From NCBI GenBank assembly GCA_017622115.1, contig JAGART010000142.1, forward strand, positions 1 through 8,667: a stretch of DNA of 8,667 nt, written 5' to 3'. Positions 1-7,771 of the stretch are shown one piece after another. Position 1 is the first letter of the stretch. Each line of letters begins with the position of its first letter. Below the pieces are notes generated by a model. The model saw nothing but the letters and a program-made list of their open reading frames with translations. It did not search any database and was not told where the DNA came from. This DNA comes from Clostridia bacterium (GTDB taxonomy: Bacteria; Bacillota; Clostridia; Christensenellales; UBA1242). Made by a program: the position numbers and the translations under genes.

Positions 1-588
1 GATGAAGTTATTGAAGTAATGGCTAAAAATGATAAAATTAGTAAGTCTTTGCATTTGCCAGTACAAGCGGGTAGTGATAAAATCTTAAAAGCAATGAACC
101 GTAGCTATGACACAAGTAGATATTTTACACTTATTGATAAAGTTAAAAAGGCTATGCCAAATATTACACTTTCTACTGATATTATTGTTGGTTTTCCTGA
201 TGAAACAGAAGAAGACTATCAAAAAACAGTAGAATTAATCAAAAAAGTTCGTTATCACAATGCCTTTATATTTATGTATAGTAAACGTAAAGGTACTATT
301 GCAGAACAAATGGATAATCAAGTTTCACTTGCAACAAAGCACGAACGAATTTCAAACTTATTAGAAATTCAACACGAAATTAGTACTCAACTCTTTAATG
401 AAATGGTTGGGACTACTCAAAGAGTGCTTGTTGAGAGCGAGAATAATATGTTTTATATAAGTAAAACGCAATGTGGTAAAATTGCAAAAATAAGTAAGTC
501 AAATGAAAGAAAACTACAACTTGGCAATTTTTATGACTGTAAAATTATAGAATACAAAAACGGAAACTTAATAGGAAGAATAGACTAA
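1..588 (+). CDS. miaB: MiaB, tRNA-2-methylthio-N6-dimethylallyladenosine synthase (C-terminal part)
   Basis: The reading frame is open from the first base, so the gene begins upstream; 195 C-terminal residues are seen, and about 240 are expected to be missing, including the N-terminal MTTase domain and the radical-SAM CxxxCxxC cluster. The visible part has the family hallmark LHLPVQAGSDKILKAMNR (fragment residues 17-34), then STDIIVGFPDE and FMYSKRKGT of the radical-SAM barrel, and a C-terminal RNA-binding TRAM domain (about 137-195). MiaB is a cytoplasmic iron-sulfur enzyme that adds a methylthio group to i6A37 of tRNA, the product of MiaA, which is encoded at the other end of this operon. 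The TRAM part is rather degenerate but ends typically (NGNLIGRID). Its TAA stop shares one base with the mutS start. Assignment to MiaB rather than another methylthiotransferase rests on these motifs and on the mutS-mutL-miaA context. Confidence 0.93.
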   Translation, partial: DEVIEVMAKNDKISKSLHLPVQAGSDKILKAMNRSYDTSRYFTLIDKVKKAMPNITLSTDIIVGFPDETEEDYQKTVELIKKVRYHNAFIFMYSKRKGTIAEQMDNQVSLATKHERISNLLEIQHEISTQLFNEMVGTTQRVLVESENNMFYISKTQCGKIAKISKSNERKLQLGNFYDCKIIEYKNGNLIGRID

Positions 589-3191
589 TGGAAGAAGATA
601 AGAAATATTCAAAGATGATGACAAAATATTGGGAAAAGAAAAAACAATATCCCGATGCATTTTTGTTTTATAGATTGGGCGATTTTTATGAAATGTTTTT
701 TGAAGATGCAGAAAAAGCATCAGAACTTTTAGGAATTACGCTAACTGCTCGTGACTGTGGTAACAAGCAAAAAGCCCCTATGTGTGGTGTTCCTTTTCAC
801 TCTGCGGAAAATTACATTACAAAACTTACACAAGCGGGTTACAAGGTAGCAATTTGCGAGCAATTAAGCGAACCTGTGCCAGGGCAAATTGTAGAACGTG
901 ATGTTGTACGTATTGTTACTCCTGGTACAATTATTGATGATACTCAATTAGAGCAACGCAAAAACAACTTTATTGCTTGTGTAAGTGCAGAACGTGATAC
1001 AACAGTTGGTCTTGCTTGGATAGATATTACAACAGGTGAATTTAATATTCAACAATTTACAGGGGACAATGCTTTTTCAAAATTAAGTGATGTACTTGTA
1101 AGTGTTGCGCCTAGTGAGATTTTGGCTGATGGATTTAGTTTTATAGAGAGCAGTAAACTTTCTTGTGTGCGTATGGGTGTTGTGCCAGTATTTTACAAGC
1201 ACAAAGATAGTGCATTTGAGTTTGGCTATGCAAAGAGTATGGTTCTTAAACAATTAAATGCAACAGACTTAAATAAACTAAATTGTACAAATAAAGGTCA
1301 AGCAATTTGTGCTGCTGGTGCTTTGTTAGATTATTTACAAGCAACTCAAATGCGTGATTTAACTCACATTAACAAACTCAACATTGTTACAGATGGGCAT
1401 TATATGCATCTTGACATAAATACTCGACTTAATTTGGAAATTTGTCAAACTATGTATGACCGCAAAAAACGTGGTTCTTTGCTTTGGGTTTTAGACAAGA
1501 CAAAAACTACAATGGGTGGCAGACTGTTGCATAACTGGTTGGAGCAACCTTTGCAAGATGAACAAGCAATACTTGAAAGATTAGATGCAGTAGAAGAACT
1601 CACAGACAATACAATCGCACGTGCAGAACTTGCAGACTTATTTAAAAACTTTCAAGATATAGAACGCCTTTGTGGTCGTGTGTCTTATGGAAATCTTCAC
1701 CCTAAAAATTGTGTATCTTTGGGTGTGGCTTTATCAAGACTTCCTCAAATTAAAGCTGTTGTATCTCGCTTTAAATCAAAATTGCTTAAAGAATGTGCAA
1801 ATAAACTTGTTTTGCTAGATGATTTGGCAAATAAACTTCAAAATGCTTTTGTTGATGAACCGCCAACATTGCTTCGAGATGGTGGCTTTATTAAAAAAGG
1901 TTTTGATGCAGAACTTGACAAGTGTTTATCTGCAAAAGAAGATGGGCAAAAATGGATTACAGAATTAGAAATAAAAGAACGCAACTTAACAGGTGAAGAA
2001 AAACTCAAAATTACATACAACAGAATTGCGGGATATTATTTTGATGTACCAAAATCACGTTCTGAAAACTTGCCTTTTAGATTTCAAAAAATTCAATCAA
2101 TGGCAAATAGCGACCGCTTTACTACAAGCGATTTAAAACAAATTGAAGACACTATTAAAAATGCAGAAGAACACAAACTTGATATTGAAATGGCAGTGTT
2201 TAACAGAATTAGAAAAGACATAATTGATGTTACTCCGCTTATTCAACAATCTGCACAACAAATCGCTACAATAGATTGTCTTATGTCTTTGGCTGATGTA
2301 GCCATTCAAAATGACTATGTAAGACCTGTTATTAACAAAGATTTGACAGATTATGAGATTATAGAATCAAGACACCCAGTTGTAGAAAAGTTAATGACAG
2401 AAGAACGTTTTGTACCTAATGATGTTGTTTTTAATGATGAACAACGCACTATTATCATAACAGGTCCAAATATGGCTGGTAAAAGTACTTATATGCGTCA
2501 AATTGCATTAATTGTATTGTTGGCTCACGTTGGTAGTTTTGTGCCTGCAAAATCGGCTAAAATCGCCCTTACTGACAGAATATTTACTCGTATAGGTGCT
2601 AGTGATAATCTAGGAATGGGACAAAGTACATTTATGGTCGAAATGAGTGAGGTTGCAAACATTATTAAAAATGCAACAAAAAATAGTTTGCTCATTTTAG
2701 ATGAAATAGGTCGTGGTACTTCTACACAAGATGGTTTGAGTATTGCTTGGGCAGTTTTAGAGTATATTGCTAGTTCTGTAAAGGCTCGTACGTTGTTTTC
2801 TACACACTATCATAAACTTACAGAACTTCAAGGCAAACTCCCTGGTGTTGTAAATATGCGAGTAACTGTAAGTGAGTTTGACAACAAAATGTCGTTTTTA
2901 CGTAAAGTTGAATATGGTAGCACAAACCAAAGTTTTGGTGTAGAAGTTGCAAAACTTGCAGGTATTCCTCAAACTATTATCAATAGAGCAAAAGAGGTTA
3001 TGAATGACCAGGAACACATACAAAATAATGCTATCGATGCTCCTGTTCAAGAATTTTCTTATGATGATTTAAAATTAAGAACTAAATATGAGATTATTGC
3101 AGATATCCTAAATAAAACAGATATCAATAATCTTACACCTTTGGAGGCTCTTTCAAAATTATCTGAATTAAAAAATCAAATACAAAATTAA
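588..3191 (+). CDS. mutS: DNA mismatch repair protein MutS
   Basis: Full-length MutS of 867 residues, normal for the family. It recognises mismatches and small loops and, on ATP binding, slides and recruits MutL. The N-terminal domain has the mismatch-reading Phe-X-Glu in GDFYEMF (F33, E35). Connector, lever and clamp domains follow (about 125-570). The ABC-type ATPase has Walker A GPNMAGKST (626-634), the signature/Walker B stretch LLILDEIGRGTSTQDG (701-716) and the STHYH histidine switch (738-742). The C-terminal helix-turn-helix dimer region includes SFGVEVAKLAGIP, and the tail ends in the usual LTPLEALSKLSELK. The ATG is chosen because AGGAAG lies nine bases upstream inside miaB and the one-base stop/start overlap (TAATG) suggests translational coupling. 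No key residue is missing. It is followed after 10 bases by mutL. Confidence 0.98.
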   Translation: MEEDKKYSKMMTKYWEKKKQYPDAFLFYRLGDFYEMFFEDAEKASELLGITLTARDCGNKQKAPMCGVPFHSAENYITKLTQAGYKVAICEQLSEPVPGQIVERDVVRIVTPGTIIDDTQLEQRKNNFIACVSAERDTTVGLAWIDITTGEFNIQQFTGDNAFSKLSDVLVSVAPSEILADGFSFIESSKLSCVRMGVVPVFYKHKDSAFEFGYAKSMVLKQLNATDLNKLNCTNKGQAICAAGALLDYLQATQMRDLTHINKLNIVTDGHYMHLDINTRLNLEICQTMYDRKKRGSLLWVLDKTKTTMGGRLLHNWLEQPLQDEQAILERLDAVEELTDNTIARAELADLFKNFQDIERLCGRVSYGNLHPKNCVSLGVALSRLPQIKAVVSRFKSKLLKECANKLVLLDDLANKLQNAFVDEPPTLLRDGGFIKKGFDAELDKCLSAKEDGQKWITELEIKERNLTGEEKLKITYNRIAGYYFDVPKSRSENLPFRFQKIQSMANSDRFTTSDLKQIEDTIKNAEEHKLDIEMAVFNRIRKDIIDVTPLIQQSAQQIATIDCLMSLADVAIQNDYVRPVINKDLTDYEIIESRHPVVEKLMTEERFVPNDVVFNDEQRTIIITGPNMAGKSTYMRQIALIVLLAHVGSFVPAKSAKIALTDRIFTRIGASDNLGMGQSTFMVEMSEVANIIKNATKNSLLILDEIGRGTSTQDGLSIAWAVLEYIASSVKARTLFSTHYHKLTELQGKLPGVVNMRVTVSEFDNKMSFLRKVEYGSTNQSFGVEVAKLAGIPQTIINRAKEVMNDQEHIQNNAIDAPVQEFSYDDLKLRTKYEIIADILNKTDINNLTPLEALSKLSELKNQIQN

Positions 3192-3201
3192 AAGGTAAAA
3201 T

Positions 3202-5178
3202 ATGCCAAAAATTAATTTATTAGACCCTAGTGTATTTAATCAAATTGCAGCAGGTGAAGTAGTCGAAAGACCAGCATCTATTATAAAAGAATTAGTGGAA
3301 AATAGTATTGATGCTGGTGCAACAAGGATTGAAGTACAAATATTTGATGGTGGAATTACAAAATTAATCGTAAGTGATAATGGAAGCGGAATTGCACCAG
3401 ATGATTTAGAACTTGCTTTTATGCCACACGCAACAAGTAAGATTAAAGATTACAACGATTTGTTTTCGCTTGACACATTAGGTTTCCGTGGTGAGGCTCT
3501 TGCTTCTATTGCTTCTGTAACAGAAATAGAGGTTATTACAAAAACAGCAAGCACAGAGGGGCAAAGTATTAAACTTTCTGGTGGCAAAGTAGTTGCAAAA
3601 GGTGAAAAAGGTTCTCCACAAGGCACTTATTTTTGTGTAGAAAATTTATTCTTTAATACTCCTGCAAGACAAAAGTTTTTAAAGAAGCCTAAAAAAGAAG
3701 AAAGTGAAATTACAACACTTATTACAAGATTAATTCTTGCAAATCCAAATGTAGCATTTAAATATAGTGCTGACAACAAATTAATTTTTAATAGCACGGG
3801 TAAAGGTATAGAAGATGCTATTTTTGCTATTTATGGTGCTCAAACAATGCAAAATTTGGTTAAAGTAGATTACACAGATGGTGATTATAATTTAATCGGT
3901 TATATAGGTAAAACTACATACTTTAAGCCTAATCGTACATATCAAACAATAATGATAAATAATCGCTGGGTGGCTGATAGTATTGCATCTGTTGCTGTAT
4001 CTCAAAGTTATGAGTCATATATGATGAAGCATTGCTTTCCGTTTTGTGTATTGTATTTGACAATGCCAAATGAAGAAGTTGATGTAAATGTTCATCCAAA
4101 CAAACTTGAAGTACGTTTTCAGGATAGTCGTAAAATATTTGGTTTTGTATATAAAGCAATTTCAGAAGCATTATTTAACGACATTACAAAGAAAACACAA
4201 CAAGAAATACACCCAAACGAACCTCAAATTGAACTCGTTAAACCTGTTGAAGTAGAAGTTACTCAAACAACTCCTAATGATATAGTAATAGAGCAAAAAC
4301 AAGAAATCAATCTTGAAAATACTTCTCAAAGTTCCGCCCCCGTAGAAAACAAAGAAAACGAAAAACAAAGCGAAGCGGGTGCAAGTTTAGAGTTCTTCTT
4401 TAATAACCCTTATAGTACTACAAAGACAAATGAAATACATAGTAGCGAAGGTTCTGTATTAAATGAAATTGTTATAGATAAACTTATTGATAGTACAATA
4501 CAAAAGTACGAATTTCAAGATACGCCTAAATCACAAAAGATAGAACCTAAACCTATACAAACTCAACTAGTGGCTGATGAGATACAAGATAAACATGCCT
4601 TTTTATCTACACAAGTAATAGGTAAACTATTTAATACATTTGTAGTAGTAGAGATTGATGACAATGTTTACTTTATAGACCAACACGCAGCACACGAAAG
4701 ACTTCTTTATGATAAATATGTAAGACAAGTAAAACAAAAAGAAATGGCTTGCCAACCTTTGCTATTGCCTTATACTATACAAGTAAATCACGCAGAAGAA
4801 CAATTTATACTAGATAATATGGAATTATTACAGCAACTAGGTTTTGATATATCACCATTTGGCACATTGAGTTTTAGAGTATCGGCTATTCCTTGTATAT
4901 TGCCTAATCTTAATGTATCAAACTTCTTTGCGAATTTCTTGTCTAATATAAATAGTATAGTTAATTTAAAGAGTATCGATTTAATACTTGATATTTTGGC
5001 AGAAACTGCTTGTAAGCACGCTGTAAAAGGTGGGGACGATTTAGCAAAAGAGGAAATTGTAAAACTTGTTAGTGATTTTGCTGATGGTAATACAACGCTT
5101 CAATGTCCTCACGGCAGACCTTTTGTAGTTAAGTTTACTCGTAAAGATTTAGATAAATGGTTTAAAAGGACTGTATAA
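3202..5178 (+). CDS. mutL: DNA mismatch repair protein MutL (endonuclease type)
   Basis: MutL of 658 residues. The N-terminal GHKL ATPase shows FNQIAAGEVVERP, the catalytic Glu30 and Asn34 in KELVENSIDAGA, DNGSGI (59-64), GFRGEAL (94-100), and the lysine in HPNKLEVRF (K301). A polar linker (about 330-460) precedes the C-terminal dimerisation and nuclease domain. That domain carries DQHAAHERLLYD (493-504), ACKHAVK (603-609) and CPHGRP (635-640), the metal-binding motifs of MutL proteins that nick the new strand; E. coli MutL lacks them. QPLLLP (518-523) sits where Bacillus MutL has its beta-clamp-binding QEMIVP. One deviation: the last acidic residue of DQHA(X)2E(X)4E is Asp504, not Glu. A Shine-Dalgarno-like AAAGGT (3191-3196) precedes the ATG, and the 10-base gap after mutS implies co-transcription. 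Function is well supported; nuclease activity is inferred from the motifs. Confidence 0.97.
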   Translation: MPKINLLDPSVFNQIAAGEVVERPASIIKELVENSIDAGATRIEVQIFDGGITKLIVSDNGSGIAPDDLELAFMPHATSKIKDYNDLFSLDTLGFRGEALASIASVTEIEVITKTASTEGQSIKLSGGKVVAKGEKGSPQGTYFCVENLFFNTPARQKFLKKPKKEESEITTLITRLILANPNVAFKYSADNKLIFNSTGKGIEDAIFAIYGAQTMQNLVKVDYTDGDYNLIGYIGKTTYFKPNRTYQTIMINNRWVADSIASVAVSQSYESYMMKHCFPFCVLYLTMPNEEVDVNVHPNKLEVRFQDSRKIFGFVYKAISEALFNDITKKTQQEIHPNEPQIELVKPVEVEVTQTTPNDIVIEQKQEINLENTSQSSAPVENKENEKQSEAGASLEFFFNNPYSTTKTNEIHSSEGSVLNEIVIDKLIDSTIQKYEFQDTPKSQKIEPKPIQTQLVADEIQDKHAFLSTQVIGKLFNTFVVVEIDDNVYFIDQHAAHERLLYDKYVRQVKQKEMACQPLLLPYTIQVNHAEEQFILDNMELLQQLGFDISPFGTLSFRVSAIPCILPNLNVSNFFANFLSNINSIVNLKSIDLILDILAETACKHAVKGGDDLAKEEIVKLVSDFADGNTTLQCPHGRPFVVKFTRKDLDKWFKRTV

Positions 5179-5913
5179 ATGCAAAAAATATTAATTATTG
5201 CTGGTTGTACAGCGGTGGGCAAATCTGCATTTGCGTTAGAATTAAGCAATTTTTTAGATATGGAAATCGTTTCTGCTGATTCTATACAGGTTTACAAAGG
5301 TATTGAAGTTGCAACATCTAAACCCACAAAACAAGAAGAACGAATTTGTAAACATCACTTAATTAATATCGTTAGTCCTTTTGAAAAATTTAATGCTTTT
5401 GATTTCGTACAAAAAGCAAAAGAATGCATTACAGAAATCGCTTCAAAAGGCAAACTTCCTGTAATCGTTGGTGGCACGGGGCTTTATATTGATAGTTTAC
5501 TTTATGGCTTTGATTTTCAATCAAAAAACAAAGAATTACAATATGATGCCAAATATATATTTTTAGATGATGAACGAGAAAATATTTATAGCAAGATTAA
5601 CTTGCGTGTAGATAAAATGCTCCAAAATGGTTTAATTGATGAAGTTAAAAAGTTACGTGATATTGGTCTTAATGAAGATTGTCATCAATGTATGCAGGCA
5701 ATAGGGTACAAAGAAATTTGGGATTACTTGGAAGGAAGAACCGCCCTCGATGAAGCTATTACTTTAATCAAAAAGAATACACGCAACTACGCAAAAAGAC
5801 AATTAACTTGGTTTAATCATAATGACTGCGAACGTGTAAATATAAATGATAAAAATCAACTTATACAAACTCTAATAGAATTTTATCCAGAATATCAAAA
5901 AAAGGCTATATAA
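5179..5913 (+). CDS. miaA: MiaA, tRNA dimethylallyltransferase lacking the insertion domain
   Basis: MiaA transfers a dimethylallyl group to N6 of A37 in tRNAs reading UNN codons, giving i6A, the substrate of MiaB. Core motifs are intact: P-loop GCTAVGKS (9-16), SADSIQVYKG with the catalytic Asp34, HHLI (59-62), GGTGLYIDSLLYG (98-110), MQAIGYKE (172-179) and NTRNYAKRQLTWF (200-212). The protein is only 244 residues against a usual 300 or so. The loss is internal: LLYGFDFQSKNKEL runs straight into QYDAKYIFLDDERENIY, so about 60 residues are absent at residues 114-121, including the IHPND..R..RALE motif and the helical insertion ('swinging') domain that grips the anticodon stem. The frame is undisturbed and the C-terminus normal, so this is a natural compact form or a clean deletion, not a broken gene. 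The ATG directly follows the mutL stop; AAAAGGA (5164-5170) is its Shine-Dalgarno. Confidence 0.93.
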   Translation: MQKILIIAGCTAVGKSAFALELSNFLDMEIVSADSIQVYKGIEVATSKPTKQEERICKHHLINIVSPFEKFNAFDFVQKAKECITEIASKGKLPVIVGGTGLYIDSLLYGFDFQSKNKELQYDAKYIFLDDERENIYSKINLRVDKMLQNGLIDEVKKLRDIGLNEDCHQCMQAIGYKEIWDYLEGRTALDEAITLIKKNTRNYAKRQLTWFNHNDCERVNINDKNQLIQTLIEFYPEYQKKAI

Positions 5914-5930
5914 ACAGCCTTTTTCTTTTT
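5897..5930. terminator. Bidirectional rho-independent terminator between convergent miaA and lexA
   Basis: A perfect 9-bp stem, AAAAAGGCT (5899-5907) with AGCCTTTTT (5916-5924), closes an 8-base loop that contains the miaA stop codon. On the + strand the stem is followed by C and five T. On the - strand the A run 5897-5903 gives seven U. It can therefore end both the miaB-mutS-mutL-miaA transcript and the lexA transcript. The U tract on the + side overlaps the lexA stop codon. Confidence 0.9.
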
Positions 5931-6558
5931 ATATATTCCTAATCAAGCCAACTACTTTACCTATAATAGAAACCTCATCAAAATACATTGCTTCCATAGT
6001 GGAATTTTCTGGTTGTAGTCTAAAACGACCATCTTCTTTATAAAATCTTTTGATTGTAGCACTATCATCAATTAATACAGCAACGATTTCGCCATTTTCT
6101 GCTGTGTCTTGTTTTTTAATTACCACTTTGTCGCCATCATATATTCCAGCATCTATCATACTATCACCACAAACGTTTAATATAAATAGATTATCGCCTT
6201 TAAATAGGTTTGCAGGCATATACAACACATCTTCACAATTTTCAGTAGCCAACATTGGTTGACCTGCGGTAATTTTACCTAATACAGGGATTGGGGAATA
6301 ACTACGCACGATTTCTACACTTTGTTGTAAATCAGGTTCTTTTGGAGCAAGTATTTCAATAGCACGATTTTTATATGCACCACGGCGTATTTTGCCTTCT
6401 TGCTCTATGTAATCTAGATAATAAGAAATAGTCGAAGTTGAGTTGATATTCATATAAGCACACATTTCACGCAAAGAAGGGGGAAAACCATTTTGTGATT
6501 GATATTTTTTAATATATTCATATAGTTTATCTGTTTTTGCTTGAATGCGTTTTTTCAT
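5929..6558 (-). CDS. lexA: LexA, SOS-response repressor and self-cleaving protease
   Basis: LexA of 209 residues, the normal length. It represses DNA-damage genes as a dimer and cleaves itself when RecA filaments form. An N-terminal winged helix (about 1-70) contains GFPPSLREM and IRRGAYKNRAIEI. The S24-type peptidase domain has the cleavage bond Ala98-Gly99 in GKITAGQP, Ser133 in CGDSM and Lys170 in ATIKRFY, so autocleavage should work. The wing and first helices are standard. The recognition helix reads STSTISYYLDYIEQEG, where Bacillus-type LexA has roughly SSSTVHGHL, which suggests a different operator preference. AAGGAG (6567-6572) lies eight bases before the ATG. The gene has its own promoter in the 74 bases after the recombinase, which is read in the same direction. 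It converges on miaA, with stops 15 bases apart. Confidence 0.97.
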   Translation of the reverse strand: MKKRIQAKTDKLYEYIKKYQSQNGFPPSLREMCAYMNINSTSTISYYLDYIEQEGKIRRGAYKNRAIEILAPKEPDLQQSVEIVRSYSPIPVLGKITAGQPMLATENCEDVLYMPANLFKGDNLFILNVCGDSMIDAGIYDGDKVVIKKQDTAENGEIVAVLIDDSATIKRFYKEDGRFRLQPENSTMEAMYFDEVSIIGKVVGLIRNI

Positions 6559-6584
6559 TTATTTTTCTCCTTGAAATTTTTGTT

Positions 6585-6606
6585 TATTTTAGCATACACT
6601 AAAATA
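6585..6606. promoter_or_regulatory. Palindrome over the lexA -10, candidate LexA operator
   Basis: A perfect 8-bp inverted repeat, TATTTTAG-N6-CTAAAATA, covers the whole lexA -10 hexamer. Autoregulation of lexA by an operator over its promoter is the rule, so position favours a LexA site. It does not match the usual Firmicutes box GAAC-N4-GTTC, and I find no copy of that box in this window. Seeing it only once weakens the call: another regulator, or chance in AT-rich DNA, is possible. Confidence 0.5.
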
Positions 6607-6615
6607 GTTTGTCAA
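6586..6615 (-). promoter_or_regulatory. lexA promoter (sigma-A type, extended -10)
   Basis: Read on the - strand: TTGACA (6610-6615), an 18-base spacer, then TAAAAT (6586-6591) preceded by TGC, an extended -10. The predicted start is near 6579, giving a leader of about 20 bases that includes the AAGGAG ribosome site. No convincing terminator separates it from the recombinase stop at 6633, so read-through from that gene is also possible. Confidence 0.8.
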
Positions 6616-6632
6616 ACAAATTTTCGATAAAA

Positions 6633-7682
6633 TTAAATTTCCTCACGCAATTTTACTTTATTAGCGGCATCTCTACGAACATCTTCTGTCATAGCGGCAT
6701 AGTGTCGCTTTGTAGTATTTATATCTTTATGACCTAAAACGTCAGCAACAACATAGATATCTTTTGTTTCACGATATAAATTTGTACCATACGTGCTACG
6801 TAGTTTATGAGGACTAATATTTTTAAGAGGTGTAACAAGACTACTATATTTTTTAACCAAATTTTGTACTGCACGAGTAGAAATACGTTTCTTTTGCAAA
6901 GACAAAAACAAAGCACGTTCAGTAGGAGGCAAGTCTTTAATTTCTGCTCTGTCAGCCAAATATGCTTTAAGAGCCTTTGCTACTTCATCAGAGAAGTACA
7001 ATACAACGTGAGCACCACCTTTACGAATAACCTTAAACCCATTTATAGTAAAGTCTATATCATCTACATCAAGTCCTACACATTCACTTACACGTATTCC
7101 TGTACCTAATAAAAGTGTAATAATCGCATAATCACGTGATTCTGTATGTCTATGAAAGGCTTGTTGAGTAGGAGTGAGTGCAAAACCAGTTTCTGCCATA
7201 TCAAGTAAATTGACCATTTCATCAACTTCGAGCCTTACAATTTGTTTTTCGTGCAATTTTGGCAAATCTACTTTATCTGTGATGTTTTTATCAAGTTTTT
7301 CTTTTTTAAAGAAGTAACTAAAAAACGACCTCAACGTAGATAACTTACGTGATTTAGCCTTTTCGTTATTACGATACGTTTTGCCTCTAAACTCATATAC
7401 AGATAAGTATTCCATAAAATTTTCGATTTCTGTTGCTGTAAGCATATTTAAATCCATTAAAGAGATTTGTTTTGCTTGTCTGCCGTGAAATTGTGGTGCG
7501 TGTGTAGCAAGATAATGAAAGAAAATACGTAAATCGTACGCATAATTTAAACGAGTTAGGGGGGTTGTTTGATTTTCTACACCTACAAAAAACTCACTAC
7601 AAAAATAAGGCAATTCTGATTTAAGTTCTCTTAAACGAATTGTGTTGTTATCATTTCTTTGAATATAATATTTTTCTGACAT
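6633..7682 (-). CDS. Tyrosine recombinase/integrase, XerC/XerD-like
   Basis: A 349-residue DNA-breaking-rejoining enzyme that makes a phosphotyrosine link to one strand of its site. The N-terminal SAM-like DNA-binding domain (about 24-127) includes LTRLNYAYDLRIFFHYL. The catalytic domain has Arg197 in GTGIRVSE, Lys221 in IRKGGAH, His292 and Arg295 in SPHKLRST, His318 in VLGHKD and the nucleophile Tyr328 in TTKRHYAAM, so the active set is complete. His318 to Tyr328 is ten residues, one more than in typical XerC/XerD (GHSSISTTQIY). A longer frame could begin at TTG 7697, but ATG 7682 is preferred: GAGG sits nine bases upstream and the promoter would start transcription inside the longer version. 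It may be a housekeeping Xer protein or an element integrase; the sequence does not decide. It is transcribed toward lexA. Confidence 0.88.
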   Translation of the reverse strand: MSEKYYIQRNDNNTIRLRELKSELPYFCSEFFVGVENQTTPLTRLNYAYDLRIFFHYLATHAPQFHGRQAKQISLMDLNMLTATEIENFMEYLSVYEFRGKTYRNNEKAKSRKLSTLRSFFSYFFKKEKLDKNITDKVDLPKLHEKQIVRLEVDEMVNLLDMAETGFALTPTQQAFHRHTESRDYAIITLLLGTGIRVSECVGLDVDDIDFTINGFKVIRKGGAHVVLYFSDEVAKALKAYLADRAEIKDLPPTERALFLSLQKKRISTRAVQNLVKKYSSLVTPLKNISPHKLRSTYGTNLYRETKDIYVVADVLGHKDINTTKRHYAAMTEDVRRDAANKVKLREEI

Positions 7683-7691
7683 ATTTAAAAA

Positions 7692-7695
7692 CCTC
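7692..7695 (-). promoter_or_regulatory. Shine-Dalgarno GAGG that decides the recombinase start
   Basis: GAGG on the - strand lies nine bases before ATG 7682. It falls inside the alternative TTG-initiated frame and practically at the predicted transcription start, so it rules out the TTG and implies an unusually short leader. Confidence 0.7.
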
Positions 7696-7701
7696 AAACA
7701 A

Positions 7702-7730
7702 ATTATAACAAATTAAAAAATTATTGTAAA
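7702..7730 (-). promoter_or_regulatory. Promoter of the recombinase gene
   Basis: On the - strand: TTTACA (7725-7730), a 17-base spacer, TATAAT (7702-7707). This is one mismatch from the sigma-A consensus. Transcription should start near 7694-7696, about 13 bases before the ATG. The -35 region lies within a repeat that has a second copy at 8066-8103. Confidence 0.8.
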
Positions 7731-7758
7731 ACAATTTTAAGCCGAAAATGGGGAATTT
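7724..7758. repeat. Diverged direct repeat, copy 1 (overlaps recombinase -35)
   Basis: Shares ordered blocks with 8066-8103: TTGT-N-AAAC, AATTTTAAG, GAAAAT and AATTT, about 28 matches in 38 aligned columns with small gaps. Weaker similarity continues on both sides. AT-rich composition inflates such matches, but the order and spacing of blocks support a real duplication. Confidence 0.5.
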
Positions 7759-7771
7759 GCTCATAGATTTC

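Noticed and set aside
3929..4368. Two open frames on - inside mutL, and similar ones inside mutS, lexA and the recombinase
   Set aside because: They are antisense or out-of-frame shadows of strongly conserved genes, with no recognisable motifs.
6612..6632. Hairpin after the recombinase stop as its terminator
   Set aside because: Only TTTGT/ACAAA pairs (5 bp), and it coincides with the lexA -35, so the evidence is too weak.
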